From positions 248,001 to 312,000 of the forward strand of contig NZ_JAFREP010000015.1 of assembly GCF_017377855.1 (NCBI RefSeq): a stretch of DNA of 64,000 nucleotides. The letters run 5' to 3'. A model generated the notes under the pieces. That model saw only the letters and a list, made by a program, of their open reading frames with translations, did no database searches and had not been told where the DNA came from. A program made the position numbers and the translations under genes. Origin of the DNA: Acanthopleuribacter pedis (lineage in GTDB: Bacteria; Acidobacteriota; Holophagae; Acanthopleuribacterales; Acanthopleuribacteraceae). Below are positions 8,940 to 18,084 of the stretch, piece after piece (position 1 is the stretch's first letter; each line of letters starts with the position of its first letter).

Positions 8940-10382
8940 TTAACCGACGCTGCCTTCCAGGCTAACGGCCAACAATTTGGTGGCCTCGACGGCGAATTCC
9001 ATGGGCAATTCGCGGAAGACTTCTTTACAGAAACCATTGACGATCAAGGAGACGGCGTTTTCCAGGTCGAGCCCGCGCTGTTGGACGTAGAAAAGCTGGT
9101 CCTCGGCGATTTTGGAAGTGGACGCCTCGTGCTCCACGGTCGAACTGGTGTTGCGCACGTCGATGTAGGGGAAGGTGTGGGCGCCGCAGCGATCACCAAT
9201 CAGCAGCGAATCACACTGGGTATAGTTGCGGCTGTTCTCGGCGCCTTTCATGATCTTGACCAAGCCGCGGTAGGTGTTTTGCCCTTTGCCCGCGGAAATC
9301 CCCTTGGAGATGATGGTGCTTTTGGTGTTTTTGCCAATGTGCACCATTTTGGTGCCGGTGTCGGCTTGCTGGTAGTTATTGGTCAAGGCCACCGAGTAAA
9401 ACTCGCCGACAGAGTTGTCGCCTTGCAAAATGCAGGAGGGATATTTCCAGGTCACGGCCGAACCAGTTTCCACCTGGGTCCAGGAAATGTGGCTGTTGCG
9501 ACCGGCACACTTGCCGCGTTTGGTGACAAAGTTGTAAATCCCGCCCTTGCCGTCCTCGTCGCCGGGATACCAGTTTTGGACGGTGGAGTATTTGATCTTG
9601 GCGTCGTCATGCGCCACCAATTCCACCACGGCGGCGTGCAGCTGGTTTTCGTCGCGCATGGGCGCGGTACAGCCTTCGAGGTAACTAACGTAAGACGCTT
9701 CCTCGGCCACAATCAGGGTGCGCTCGAATTGGCCGGTGGAAGCCTCGTTAATGCGGAAGTAGGTACTCAATTCCATCGGGCAACGCACGCCCTTGGGAAT
9801 GTAGACAAAACTGCCGTCGGTGAACACGGCCGAGTTGAGCGCGGCGAAGAAGTTGTCGGAGTGGGGCACCACGCTGCCCAGGTACTTTTGAACCAACTCG
9901 GGATAATCCCGCACGGCCTCGGAGATGGGACAGAAAATGACGCCGGCTTTTTTGAGGGTGTCTTTAAAGGTGGTCACGACAGAGACGCTGTCAAACACCG
10001 CATCAACGGCCACGCCGGCCAGGCGTGCGCGCTCGTTGAGCGGAATCCCCAATTTCTCGTAGGTCTCCAGCAACTTGGGGTCGACCTCTTCCAAGCTTTT
10101 GGGCCCGTCTTTTTTCTTGGGCGAAGAATAATAAGAAATCTCATTGTAAGGCGTGGGCGTGTACTTGAGCTGGGGCCAGTGGTCCGGCTCTTCCATTTTC
10201 TGCCAGGTCGCGAACGCCTTCAGTCGCCAGTCCAACAGCCATTGTGGCTCGTCTTTTTTGGCGGAGATGGCGCGGATCACATCCTCGTTGAGACCGGGGG
10301 GAAAGGTTTCGGATTCAATCTCCGTAACAAAGCCGTATTTATACTCTTTTTTTGCGAGTTGTTCGATTTCAGTTGTGGTCAT
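8940..10382 (-). CDS. sufB: SufB, SufBCD scaffold subunit
   Basis: 480 aa, full length for SufB. Typical blocks are GVIFCPISEAVRDYPELVQ, YIPKGVRCPMELSTYFRIN, YLEGCTAPMRDENQLHAAV and CDSLLIGDRCGAHTFPYID; the last carries the Cys on which nascent clusters are thought to form. The start codon overlaps the stop of the Rrf2 regulator gene in an ATGA, so regulator and scaffold are translationally coupled. Confidence 0.97.
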   Translation of the reverse strand: MTTTEIEQLAKKEYKYGFVTEIESETFPPGLNEDVIRAISAKKDEPQWLLDWRLKAFATWQKMEEPDHWPQLKYTPTPYNEISYYSSPKKKDGPKSLEEVDPKLLETYEKLGIPLNERARLAGVAVDAVFDSVSVVTTFKDTLKKAGVIFCPISEAVRDYPELVQKYLGSVVPHSDNFFAALNSAVFTDGSFVYIPKGVRCPMELSTYFRINEASTGQFERTLIVAEEASYVSYLEGCTAPMRDENQLHAAVVELVAHDDAKIKYSTVQNWYPGDEDGKGGIYNFVTKRGKCAGRNSHISWTQVETGSAVTWKYPSCILQGDNSVGEFYSVALTNNYQQADTGTKMVHIGKNTKSTIISKGISAGKGQNTYRGLVKIMKGAENSRNYTQCDSLLIGDRCGAHTFPYIDVRNTSSTVEHEASTSKIAEDQLFYVQQRGLDLENAVSLIVNGFCKEVFRELPMEFAVEATKLLAVSLEGSVG

Positions 10383-10855
10383 ACGCGAACCCCTAATCCC
10401 GTCAGTGGAATGATTGAAGTGTTGGTGGTCAAATCGGCAAGGCTGATGCCCGCCAAGAAGTTTTGCAGCAAGGTATTAAGCCGTTGAATCGGCATGCTGA
10501 TCGGGCAGGTATGCACAATCGAGCAGCCGCCGCATTCCTCTTCCTCGGCGTGGGCCCCGCCGTCGCTGCACAGCGAGATGTTGATGGTCCCTTCCAAGCA
10601 CTCGATGATTTCGAGCAAACTAAGCGCCTCGGGTGGTTTGGCCAAGCTGTAGCCGCCGCCCGCGCCACGCCGCGAACTGAGAATCCCGGCACGGTGAAGT
10701 TCTTTGAGCGCGTTCATTAACAACGGCAGCGGCAGCTTGAACTCGTCGGCCAAACGACGTGCGCTAAGCGGGCTCTGCTCCTGGTGGTGCTCGCGAGCAA
10801 GCTCGGAAAGGGCGACCAGCGCATAATCGGTTTTTCGGGTAAAACTCAAACTCAT
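10379..10855 (-). CDS. Rrf2-family Fe-S-responsive regulator of the suf operon (IscR/SufR type)
   Basis: 158 aa. The N-terminal winged helix (TRKTDYALVALSELA ... GAGGGYSLAKPPE) is typical of Rrf2/IscR proteins. The C-terminal part has a Cys cluster (Cys96, Cys108, Cys111, Cys117) resembling the three-Cys Fe-S site of IscR, though the spacing is longer than in E. coli IscR. As first gene of the suf operon, with an inverted repeat just upstream, it most likely senses an Fe-S cluster and autoregulates the operon. Whether it represses in the holo or apo form cannot be told from sequence. Confidence 0.92.
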   Translation of the reverse strand: MSLSFTRKTDYALVALSELAREHHQEQSPLSARRLADEFKLPLPLLMNALKELHRAGILSSRRGAGGGYSLAKPPEALSLLEIIECLEGTINISLCSDGGAHAEEEECGGCSIVHTCPISMPIQRLNTLLQNFLAGISLADLTTNTSIIPLTGLGVRV

Positions 10856-10913
10856 GATGGGTTCCCAGGCACCCGTGAAGGGTGAAGTGCGAGGCGAAAG
10901 TGAGACACGATCT

Positions 10914-10977
10914 CAATTAGGATCATTTTGGTCCTAATTGCCTAAACCAAAATAGTACAAGATTGGTCCGAATTCAA
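10914..10977 (-). promoter_or_regulatory. suf operon promoter with Rrf2-type operators
   Basis: A perfect inverted repeat CAATTAGGA - 9 bp - TCCTAATTG lies at 10914-10940, 59 bp upstream of the regulator start. A second copy of one arm with its flank, TTGGTCCGAATT, is at 10963-10974 and matches TTGGTCCTAATT at 10928-10939 in 11 of 12 bases. On the minus strand a plausible -35 TTGAAT (10977-10972) and -10 TATTTT (10954-10949) are 17 bp apart, so one site falls between the boxes and the palindrome covers the expected start of transcription. That geometry suits repression by the Rrf2 protein encoded by the first gene. Confidence 0.65.
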
Positions 10978-11175
10978 CCTTTGCTGTATTTTCTCGGCCT
11001 CCGCGTTGCCGATACGGCCAAAATCCCCGCGTGTCCCCGTCACTTCCAGAAGCCGGCCGCATCAACCGATTCGGTGACTTCGCCCGGCTAACCCGTTCCC
11101 GGGCCGTGTTACACTGATCGCGCATCGCACCGGGCGCGGCGACCAACCCATCCCCTACCAACCACGGAGGCCCCA

Positions 11176-11823
11176 ATGACGTTTTTGGTTTTTTTGGTGA
11201 GTTTTGGTTTTTTTGTCCAGGAAGACGGTTATTTCGTCGACGGCACAACCCTTACCTTGAAAAACGGCACCGTGATCCAAACGACCCAGGTAGTTAAGGA
11301 GGACAAGTACTACTACGGTTGGTACGAGGAAGGGGAATACATCGCCATCGACATCACCAAGGTGAAATCGGTCGATTACTTCAGTTACTACGTACCGAAC
11401 GCCAAAAAACCGGAACTACAGATTCCTTCTTCGGTCAAGCGCCGCCTCAGCGGCGGTACGGTCGCTTACGGAAAAACCGGGCAAGAAGCCTTCCGTGTGG
11501 TCCATGTGACCAAAAACGGTCGTTCCGCGGCGGGGCTGCCGGTCGCCAACCGCGTCAAGAGTCTGGGCCTGACGGGAGAAACAGAAGCCGGTTACCGTCA
11601 AATGAAATTGGACCTGGCCGCCTCCACCGACGGCACGGCGCTGGAGTTGCGCTTTTACAGCCTCAAGGGCGTCAAGGTGTTTACCCACCGCGTCGAAATG
11701 GACTCGGTGCCGCAAAGCCGCAAGGAACGCAAAAAAGGGACGCGTGTCTACCAGTTCCAATTCCCGGAGGCGATCCCGGTGAATCGCATCGGCTTGGTGG
11801 AAGCGGTGAGCTACGGGCCCTAA
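11176..11823 (+). CDS. Hypothetical exported protein
   Basis: 215 aa with a GGAGG ribosome site five bases before the ATG. The first 15 residues (MTFLVFLVSFGFFVQ) are a short hydrophobic segment that could be a signal peptide with a weak basic N-region. The rest is beta-rich and Tyr/Lys/Val-rich: residues 25-60 (LTLKNGTVIQTTQVV, then an acidic Tyr stretch) look like a small beta domain of the kind seen in periplasmic proteins. I recognise no family. It is transcribed away from the suf operon and stands alone. Confidence 0.7.
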   Translation: MTFLVFLVSFGFFVQEDGYFVDGTTLTLKNGTVIQTTQVVKEDKYYYGWYEEGEYIAIDITKVKSVDYFSYYVPNAKKPELQIPSSVKRRLSGGTVAYGKTGQEAFRVVHVTKNGRSAAGLPVANRVKSLGLTGETEAGYRQMKLDLAASTDGTALELRFYSLKGVKVFTHRVEMDSVPQSRKERKKGTRVYQFQFPEAIPVNRIGLVEAVSYGP

Positions 11824-11953
11824 CTCTGAGAATAGGACGTGCCCGCGACGAGACACCCACCGGCCGCCCCCCGGTGACCCAAGTCACGCTTTCCTAATCC
11901 AGCTTGGATCCTTTGTCGGTTTTTCGTGCCGACGGTTTAACCCCCAAGTAGCC

Positions 11954-12022
11954 GGGAGGGTTGGGTCTCGCGTTTGGTGACCGCGCCGACGTCGTATTGC
12001 GGCGCAAAGCATGAACCCTCCC
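11954..12022 (+). ncRNA. Candidate structured mRNA leader of the downstream esterase-like gene
   Basis: GGGAGGGTT (11954-11962) pairs perfectly with AACCCTCCC (12014-12022), and inside it GCGCCG (11983-11988) pairs with CGGCGC (12000-12005) over an 11-base loop. The nested hairpin ends 29 bases before the ATG of the secreted hydrolase and just before its ribosome site. The short words resemble pieces of known riboswitches but their order does not match any class I know, so this is only a candidate cis-acting RNA. Confidence 0.35.
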
Positions 12023-12051
12023 CGTGTTAAAACCTTGGGAGTGTTATTGAT

Positions 12052-14085
12052 ATGAAAACTACCTTTGTTCGCCCTATGTGGCAAATCCGTTTGGGATGGA
12101 TTCTGGGCCTGTTGTTGTTGGGCCCCTTGTTAAAGGCCCAAGTGGATCCCATACGCGATTCTGAACCCGGCGCCTTGATTAGCCGCGGCCAGCACCTCGT
12201 CTATCGCCTGTTCGTCGACGAGGCGGCGACCCCCGCATCGCCCCGTCCCCTTGTCGTGTACCTCCACGGATTGGGCGAACGCGGCACTGACAACGAGCGT
12301 CCGGTGAAGCGCCATATTCAACCGATGATCGAAACCCTGGTCAACGACCCCGATTACCACGGATACCTGGTGGTTCCTCAGAGCAGCAACGGCTGGTGGA
12401 ACGGCACGGCGGTTGCCGACCTCGCCCATTCGCTCCTGCAGGATCCGGGTCTGTACATCGATCCGGCTAACATCGTGGTGGTCGGCATTTCAGCGGGCGG
12501 AAGCGGCACCTACGAGGCCGTCGCCTCTGGATTGGATACCTTCGCGGCCGGGGTCCCGCTTTCCGCGCCCCAACGGACGAATACCGCCGCGGCATGCGCC
12601 CAGCGCGCCATGTGGCTGATCCACGGAAATCGCGACAGCCAGGTCGGTCACAGCCACAGCATCACCATGCGCCGCCTGATGGAAGAGCAAGGGGGAACCC
12701 CGCGTTACACGGAGGTTGACGGCATGGGACACGGCGGCTGGTCGCGGATTTTCGCCGAGGACCCCCGCTATGTGGGCGACTATGAAGGCGGCTCACCCGC
12801 GGATCCGCCCACGGAAGGGTTTTACGATTGGTTGTTCGCCCAAAGCCTGGCGGCGGAAGCGCGCCCGGAACCCCTGTCGGTCAATCAAACCATTTGGGTG
12901 GAACTCGGTTGGCCCGATACCAACAACAACCCGAACCAAGAAACCATCGGCGCGGATGCGCAAGGGCGACTTTGGAACAACTTTGTCAAGTACCAACAAA
13001 CCGCGTTTAGTGCGCGGTTGCACGATCAGACCGGACGGACCACCTCCGCCTCTATCGGTATTGAGGAAGGTTTCAGCGGCATTTTTGCGCGAACGGAAAC
13101 GGTGGGCGGGGATCTGCCGCAAACAGCGGCCTTCGACGGCGTGTTTGTGGGTGATCGGAGCGGCCACGATGCAGCACTTGATCAGAACGGCCGGGTGATC
13201 ATTGCCGGTTTAACCCCCGACGCGCCTTACCGCGTGGCGATGTTTGCCTCGGCTAGCGGCGACGATTACGGACGCGGTCGGCTCACCCGTGCGACGATTG
13301 ACGGGTTGGTCCGCGACGTAAACGCGGCGGATAACCAAAACGAATGGGCCGTGTTTGAAAAAGTATACGCCGACGACACGGGCCGCATTGCGATGACGGT
13401 CGGCGTCGCGCCGGACGGCGGCACGCGTTACGCGCAGATGAACGCCTTGTCGGTCACGGCGCTCCCCGAGGACGAACCGCTGGAACCCCGTTTAGAAGAG
13501 GGCCGTTCCTTGATGGTTGACTTCGGTGCCCCGACTTTGACCTGTCCGGCGCAAGACGGCCACGGCCGGTTCTGGAACAATGTGACCCTCCGACAAAGCA
13601 CGGCCGCCAATCCCTCGTTGGAAAACGGTGTGGACGACCAAGGCGCGGCGACCGGAATTAACATGGTGATTCCGGTTGGCTTCCAAGGCTACAACGGCCT
13701 GGGTGTTGTTGACGACAGCTTGTTTCCCGCCCAGGCACAAAGGGATACCTTCTGGAGCGGCAGCCATGCAAGCCACGAAGCCGGTTTGACCCGCCCCGGT
13801 CAAGTGAGGCTCACGGGCCTGACCCCGGGCGCGGTTTACGATGTGTCCCTATTTGCCTCCCGCCAGGGTGCCGACGGAGATCGCGATCGCTTAACCCGTT
13901 ACACGTTGGGCGGGCACTTCATCGATTTTGATGTGACCGACAATACGGCGACCACGGTCGATTTCGACGGGGTTCAGGCCGGGACAGACGGCACCTTAAC
14001 CTTGGATGTCGCGGTCAGCCCGGCCGGAACCGGACGCTACTGTTACTTGGGGACTTTGGTTCTCACCGCGGTGGATGTCCCCTAA
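12052..14085 (+). CDS. Secreted alpha/beta-hydrolase (esterase/peptidase-like) with two C-terminal repeat domains
   Basis: 677 aa. The N-terminus has a signal peptide (positive residues, then ILGLLLLGPLLKAQ). Residues about 35-265 are an alpha/beta hydrolase of the PHB-depolymerase/predicted-peptidase type: oxyanion loop LVVYLHGLGERG, nucleophile elbow GISAGGSG (Ser near 147), an Asp in IHGNRDSQVGHS and a probable catalytic His in GMGHGGWS. Two related domains of about 195 residues follow (about 275-470 and 485-677), each with WNN, an FxGxxVxD block, a LTPxxxYxVxxFAS strand and a DRLTR-like loop; they may be carbohydrate or surface binding. The substrate is unknown. It is monocistronic, with a terminator at 14117. 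Confidence 0.85.
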   Translation: MKTTFVRPMWQIRLGWILGLLLLGPLLKAQVDPIRDSEPGALISRGQHLVYRLFVDEAATPASPRPLVVYLHGLGERGTDNERPVKRHIQPMIETLVNDPDYHGYLVVPQSSNGWWNGTAVADLAHSLLQDPGLYIDPANIVVVGISAGGSGTYEAVASGLDTFAAGVPLSAPQRTNTAAACAQRAMWLIHGNRDSQVGHSHSITMRRLMEEQGGTPRYTEVDGMGHGGWSRIFAEDPRYVGDYEGGSPADPPTEGFYDWLFAQSLAAEARPEPLSVNQTIWVELGWPDTNNNPNQETIGADAQGRLWNNFVKYQQTAFSARLHDQTGRTTSASIGIEEGFSGIFARTETVGGDLPQTAAFDGVFVGDRSGHDAALDQNGRVIIAGLTPDAPYRVAMFASASGDDYGRGRLTRATIDGLVRDVNAADNQNEWAVFEKVYADDTGRIAMTVGVAPDGGTRYAQMNALSVTALPEDEPLEPRLEEGRSLMVDFGAPTLTCPAQDGHGRFWNNVTLRQSTAANPSLENGVDDQGAATGINMVIPVGFQGYNGLGVVDDSLFPAQAQRDTFWSGSHASHEAGLTRPGQVRLTGLTPGAVYDVSLFASRQGADGDRDRLTRYTLGGHFIDFDVTDNTATTVDFDGVQAGTDGTLTLDVAVSPAGTGRYCYLGTLVLTAVDVP

Positions 14086-14116
14086 CCTGAACGCTTCATT
14101 TCGTTCGGTGGCTAAT

Positions 14117-14141
14117 GGGGCGGGTATCATCCGCCCCTTTT
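14117..14141 (+). terminator. Rho-independent terminator after the esterase-like gene
   Basis: GGGGCGG and CCGCCCC form a 7-bp GC stem over a 7-base loop, followed by TTTT, 32 bp after the stop codon. Confidence 0.8.
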
Positions 14142-14338
14142 CCCGAACAAAGAGGAAAATCTGCAACAACGTGAGCCCGTTCGATTCCGAATTCTGAAAA
14201 TCTGGGTACCTTAGCCGTGGACCACGCCGGACGGGCTCGGGACCCGTATTCAAAATGGGGCGGCGCTTTCCTGCTTTCCCGCGTTGCCGCCGGCCGGCCC
14301 CTACCGGGAAGAAAACAACCCGACATGGAGAACACCGC

Positions 14339-15034
14339 ATGGGCCTAAAACAAACACAGACACCGGAAAAGGAGACCCCGTCCGACGCGCAAGAAGTGGC
14401 AACCCTGACCGGGGAACGCCTGAGCAAACCCGATATCACCGCGCTGTTGCAACAGTGGCACCAAAGTCATTCGCAGGCACTCGAACAGCTTATCCCCCAC
14501 GTTTATCAAGACTTACAAAGAATGGCCCGCTTTTATTTCCGCCGCGGTAATCAGCAGCGCAGTTTGCAAGCAACCGAATTGGTGCACGAGGTGTTTCTAC
14601 AACTTCAGGCGAGTAGCCCGCCGATTTTTGAAAACCGAGATCATTTCTTTTCGTGTGTCGGCATGATGATGCGGCAAATCCTCATGCGTTATGCACGTGC
14701 GCGCAACGCCCTCAAACGGGGCGGCAACGTGGAAAAAGTGCCCTTTGACGACCAACTCCGCATTGCCTTTCCCGGCCTCGCCGTGGAGCAAATGATGGTC
14801 CTCGACGACTTTCTTCAAGAATTGGGCGACCGCGATCCACGCAAGTTGCGCATTTTGGAATGGCAGTTCTTTCTTGGGTTGACGACCTCGGAAATCGCCG
14901 AAATTCTGGGCCTCTCGGAACGATCCGTCCAGCGCGAGGTCCGCTTTGCACGTGGCTGGCTGGCGAGAGCCTTGCGTCGCCCCGAAACCCGTGCGCCCGA
15001 TGCAAAGGTTCGGCAGCGAGCCCTCGATGGATAA
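14339..15034 (+). CDS. ECF-type RNA polymerase sigma factor (TIGR02999-like)
   Basis: 231 aa from the ATG at 14339, chosen because a GGAG lies just upstream and because the longer reading adds 28 unconserved Arg/Pro residues. Region 2 is around HVYQDLQRMARFYFRR and ATELVHEVFLQL; region 4 carries the helix-turn-helix LTTSEIAEILGLSERSVQRE. The middle motif RARNALKRGGN is characteristic of the ECF subfamily common in Acidobacteria and Planctomycetes. Its stop overlaps the start of a Ser/Thr kinase gene by 8 bp, so the two are probably a coupled signalling pair: a kinase with a sigma factor in place of an anti-sigma factor. The regulon is unknown. Confidence 0.92.
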   Translation: MGLKQTQTPEKETPSDAQEVATLTGERLSKPDITALLQQWHQSHSQALEQLIPHVYQDLQRMARFYFRRGNQQRSLQATELVHEVFLQLQASSPPIFENRDHFFSCVGMMMRQILMRYARARNALKRGGNVEKVPFDDQLRIAFPGLAVEQMMVLDDFLQELGDRDPRKLRILEWQFFLGLTTSEIAEILGLSERSVQREVRFARGWLARALRRPETRAPDAKVRQRALDG

Positions 15035-17849
15035 AACCCATTGGCAAAAAGTCGAACGGCTGTGGCAACAAGCCCGTGATATCGAGGATTCAGACCAACG
15101 GGCGCTCTGGCTTGATGCGCAATGCGGCGAGGATGCCGCCTTGCGGGGCGAGCTGGAAAGCCTGCTGTCGGCGGCCGACCAAGAAGCCGCTCTGCTCGGC
15201 CCCGCCTTGTTTGCGGCCCCGCCCGCGATCGGCAGCCAATTGGGACCCTACCGCATCACGCGAGAGCTTGGAAGCGGCGGGATGGGTGTGGTTCTCCTGG
15301 CGGAACAAAAAACGCCCATTTCGCGCTGGGTGGCAATCAAGGTCCTCGCCCATCTCGCCGTGAGTCGCGAGGCAAGGCAGCGGTTTGAGGTAGAACGTCA
15401 AATTCTGGGCCGCTTAACCCATCCTTGGATCGCGCGCTTGTACGACTCGGGGACCACGCCCGCGGGTGTTCCCTATTTGGTGATGGAATACGTGGACGGC
15501 GTGCCGATTACCGAATATTGCCGACAACAACAATGCACGTTGGCCACCCGCATCGATTTGGTCGCCAAAGCGGCCATGGCCGTCGCGGGCGCCCACCAAC
15601 GGGGGATCATCCACCGCGACATCAAACCCGGCAACATTTTGGTGCATCGGGAAGAAGAACAGGTCTTGCCCAAGGTCATTGATTTCGGCATTGCCAAACC
15701 GATGGGCAGCGACGAACAACTCACGGCCACGGGTTTTTTCCCGGGCACCCCGCGTTACATGAGCCCGGAGCAGGCCGGTGGGCACGACATCAAGGGCACG
15801 CATGGGGTACCCGACGCGCGCACGGACGTCTACAGCCTGGGCGTGCTCCTCTATGAATTGCTGCTGGAAACATCCCCGTTCGAGGCGCAACCCGGCGACG
15901 GTACCCTGCGCCGGCAGGTGGCCGCCGGGGCCTGGATTCCCCTGGGGGATCGCTGGCGTCGCCTCGGTCGGACGAAACAGCAAACGCTCGCCGCCCAATG
16001 CGGTACAAGCGTCCGCGCCTTGGGCCGCCTGCTCAACCAAGACCTTGCATGGGTCGTTCACAAGGCCATGGCCCACCAGCCGGAACACCGCTACCAAACG
16101 GTTTACGATTTCGCCCGCGAGTTGGCGCGGATCACGCGCGGCGATCCGGTAGAAGCGACACCGCCCAATCCGTTCCTAAGGCTGCGCGCCCTCTTGTGGC
16201 GCAACCGTCGCTTGACCACCGCCGCCCTGGTTTTTTTGGCCACCGTGGGCGGTTTTCAGGCCTGGGTCCTCAACGAACGCCAAGAAGCACGCCGCCAAGC
16301 ACAAATTGCGGCCGATGAACGCCAAAACGCGGAGCACGTCCTCCAATTCGTGACCGAGATGTTTACGTCCATCGACCCCACCCAATACGAGGTCACGGGC
16401 CCCCCCGATCTCATCCACATCTTGGAGCGGGCGGAAAACCAACTTATGGCCGACCCCGACACGCCGGCAGCCCCGATTAAAGCCAAACTGTTCGAAACCA
16501 TGGGGACCATCTACGGACAAATCGGCGACGAAACGCGAGGGCTAAAAATGGTTCGCGCCGGCTTCGACCTTAAAAAAACCTTTTTAGAAGACGGACATCC
16601 CGACCGTCTCGCCACACGCGCGGCCATCCTCGGTTTCGAAAAAAACCATCGCGATTTGGACGCACTGGAACGCGATTACCAAACCCTGTTGGCGCAGCTC
16701 ACCCAATCCGACCCCAAAACCCGCCGCATCCGCGCCAACGTTCTTATCGATGTGGCCAACCTGATGATTCACCAAGGTTTTGTGGAAAGAGCAAAACCTT
16801 ATATGGAAGCGCTCGACCGCCGCTTGGACGAGGAACCGGCCCTCCTCGACCAAGCGAGCACTCTGATCGAAAACGCGATTGTCCGAGCCAATTTCGCGAT
16901 CCTTAACGGCCGCTTGGACCATGCCGCCGCCGTCCTAGAACAGGCCTTGGAACAATACCGTGACACACCCGATTACCGCCAATCCCAGGAACTTGAACTG
17001 ACCATGTCACTCGGGATCGTCCATCAATTCAACGGCAATCTTGAAGCCGCGGGCGAAATGCTACGCACCGCGCGGGATATTCTGGCCGCGAACAACGCCA
17101 AACACGGGAACCTCTATCAACAATGCCTGCTAGGCCTTGGCCTGATCTATTCCGACGCCAACCAGCTGGACCAATCGGTTCTCGCCTTCCAAGCTTTGTT
17201 GGCGGTGCTTGAAAAAAACCGGACGGTGGACACCCTGCTTTACGGCGAGACCCTGATCTATTTAAGCCAGGTTCATTTGAATAGCAACGATTATGAAAAG
17301 GCGGAACAACGCTGCCGGCAAGGGATGGCGGTGCTGGCCGGTTTGTACGAAAAAGACGACCCCGATTACGCGTGGTTTGGGCTGCGCTTGGTCAAGGTCC
17401 TGGCGGCAACCGGCCGTCATCAAGAGGCGCTTCACCTGGTCGAAGCATGTAACGAAACCCTTTCCCGTCACTACGGGGCCGACCACATGCGCAGCATGCA
17501 GGCGGCCTATCTGCGCATCCATTGCCTGAACCAAGCCGGACACTACACACGTGCCATCGCGGCCGGCCGCCCGCTGCTTCAACAACTGGAAAACGCGACC
17601 CTGATTCAAGAGACCTATGCCTCGATGCTGCTTGAACTGGGCCGGGCCCATCTGGGCTTGGGGCGTTGCACGGAAGGGGACGCCTTGTTTGAGCAAGGGA
17701 TGGCGCGGAGCCGGGCGTATCCCGGTTTAACCAAGGTTCGTACCAAAAGCCGGGCCTTTTGGGAAACGCATCGCGAGACCTGCGATCAGCATCACCCGGA
17801 ACCCATCGACCCCGACGGCGTTCCCGCCGAAAAGGCACGAAATCCTTAG
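15027..17849 (+). CDS. Membrane Ser/Thr protein kinase with C-terminal TPR region
   Basis: 940 aa from the ATG at 15027. Residues 1-60 are the helical segment usual in these kinases (WQKVERLWQQA ... LLSAAD). The kinase domain spans about 75-370, with glycine loop LGSGGMG (81-87), Lys105, the catalytic loop HRDIKPGN (Asp198) and DFG (219-221), all intact. One membrane helix lies at about 396-414, and the rest is a long, presumably extracytoplasmic, TPR-like helical repeat region. The gene overlaps the sigma factor gene by 8 bp, and its TAG stop forms the first bases of a dispersed palindromic repeat. It probably relays an envelope signal to the sigma factor; that is inference from context. Confidence 0.94.
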   Translation: MDKTHWQKVERLWQQARDIEDSDQRALWLDAQCGEDAALRGELESLLSAADQEAALLGPALFAAPPAIGSQLGPYRITRELGSGGMGVVLLAEQKTPISRWVAIKVLAHLAVSREARQRFEVERQILGRLTHPWIARLYDSGTTPAGVPYLVMEYVDGVPITEYCRQQQCTLATRIDLVAKAAMAVAGAHQRGIIHRDIKPGNILVHREEEQVLPKVIDFGIAKPMGSDEQLTATGFFPGTPRYMSPEQAGGHDIKGTHGVPDARTDVYSLGVLLYELLLETSPFEAQPGDGTLRRQVAAGAWIPLGDRWRRLGRTKQQTLAAQCGTSVRALGRLLNQDLAWVVHKAMAHQPEHRYQTVYDFARELARITRGDPVEATPPNPFLRLRALLWRNRRLTTAALVFLATVGGFQAWVLNERQEARRQAQIAADERQNAEHVLQFVTEMFTSIDPTQYEVTGPPDLIHILERAENQLMADPDTPAAPIKAKLFETMGTIYGQIGDETRGLKMVRAGFDLKKTFLEDGHPDRLATRAAILGFEKNHRDLDALERDYQTLLAQLTQSDPKTRRIRANVLIDVANLMIHQGFVERAKPYMEALDRRLDEEPALLDQASTLIENAIVRANFAILNGRLDHAAAVLEQALEQYRDTPDYRQSQELELTMSLGIVHQFNGNLEAAGEMLRTARDILAANNAKHGNLYQQCLLGLGLIYSDANQLDQSVLAFQALLAVLEKNRTVDTLLYGETLIYLSQVHLNSNDYEKAEQRCRQGMAVLAGLYEKDDPDYAWFGLRLVKVLAATGRHQEALHLVEACNETLSRHYGADHMRSMQAAYLRIHCLNQAGHYTRAIAAGRPLLQQLENATLIQETYASMLLELGRAHLGLGRCTEGDALFEQGMARSRAYPGLTKVRTKSRAFWETHRETCDQHHPEPIDPDGVPAEKARNP

Positions 17850-18061
17850 CCCGCATTTCTCACCAGAATTCGTTGCGAGGCTTTGAAATCGCTGTGAGGA
17901 CACAGGTTACGACCGAGGGCAAACGCAGCGGGGCCGACCTTTCGGCGTAGAGGCGCTACGTCGAGGCTGCCCCACCCTTGCTTTGCAACGGTGCAACCAA
18001 GTAACCTAAGTCATTGCAGCTATTTCAACGCCGGAGCAGAACTTCTGGTGAGAAGTGCAGG
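17847..18061. repeat. Long member of the GCCCGCATTTCTCAC palindromic repeat family
   Basis: GCATTTCTCACCAGAA at 17853-17868 is complementary at 15 of 16 positions to TTCTGGTGAGAAGTGC at 18043-18058, enclosing about 175 bp. The left end TAGCCCGCATTTCTCAC recurs at 33411 and 46046. It lies between the convergent kinase and SDR genes, where it could also act as a terminator. The interior has no coding frame I would trust. Confidence 0.6.
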
Positions 18062-18084
18062 TTAGCGCTCCTAACAGGTTAACC

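Noticed and set aside
8904..10487. 527-codon open frame on the plus strand opposite sufB
   Set aside because: It is the antisense of sufB, with His/Gly/Val-rich low-complexity composition and no family likeness; GC-rich codon use opens the opposite frame.
11941..12022. c-di-GMP (GEMM) riboswitch
   Set aside because: Words like GCGCAAAGC and AGCCGGG are present but in reversed order and without the two-helix GEMM layout, so only a generic structured leader is proposed.
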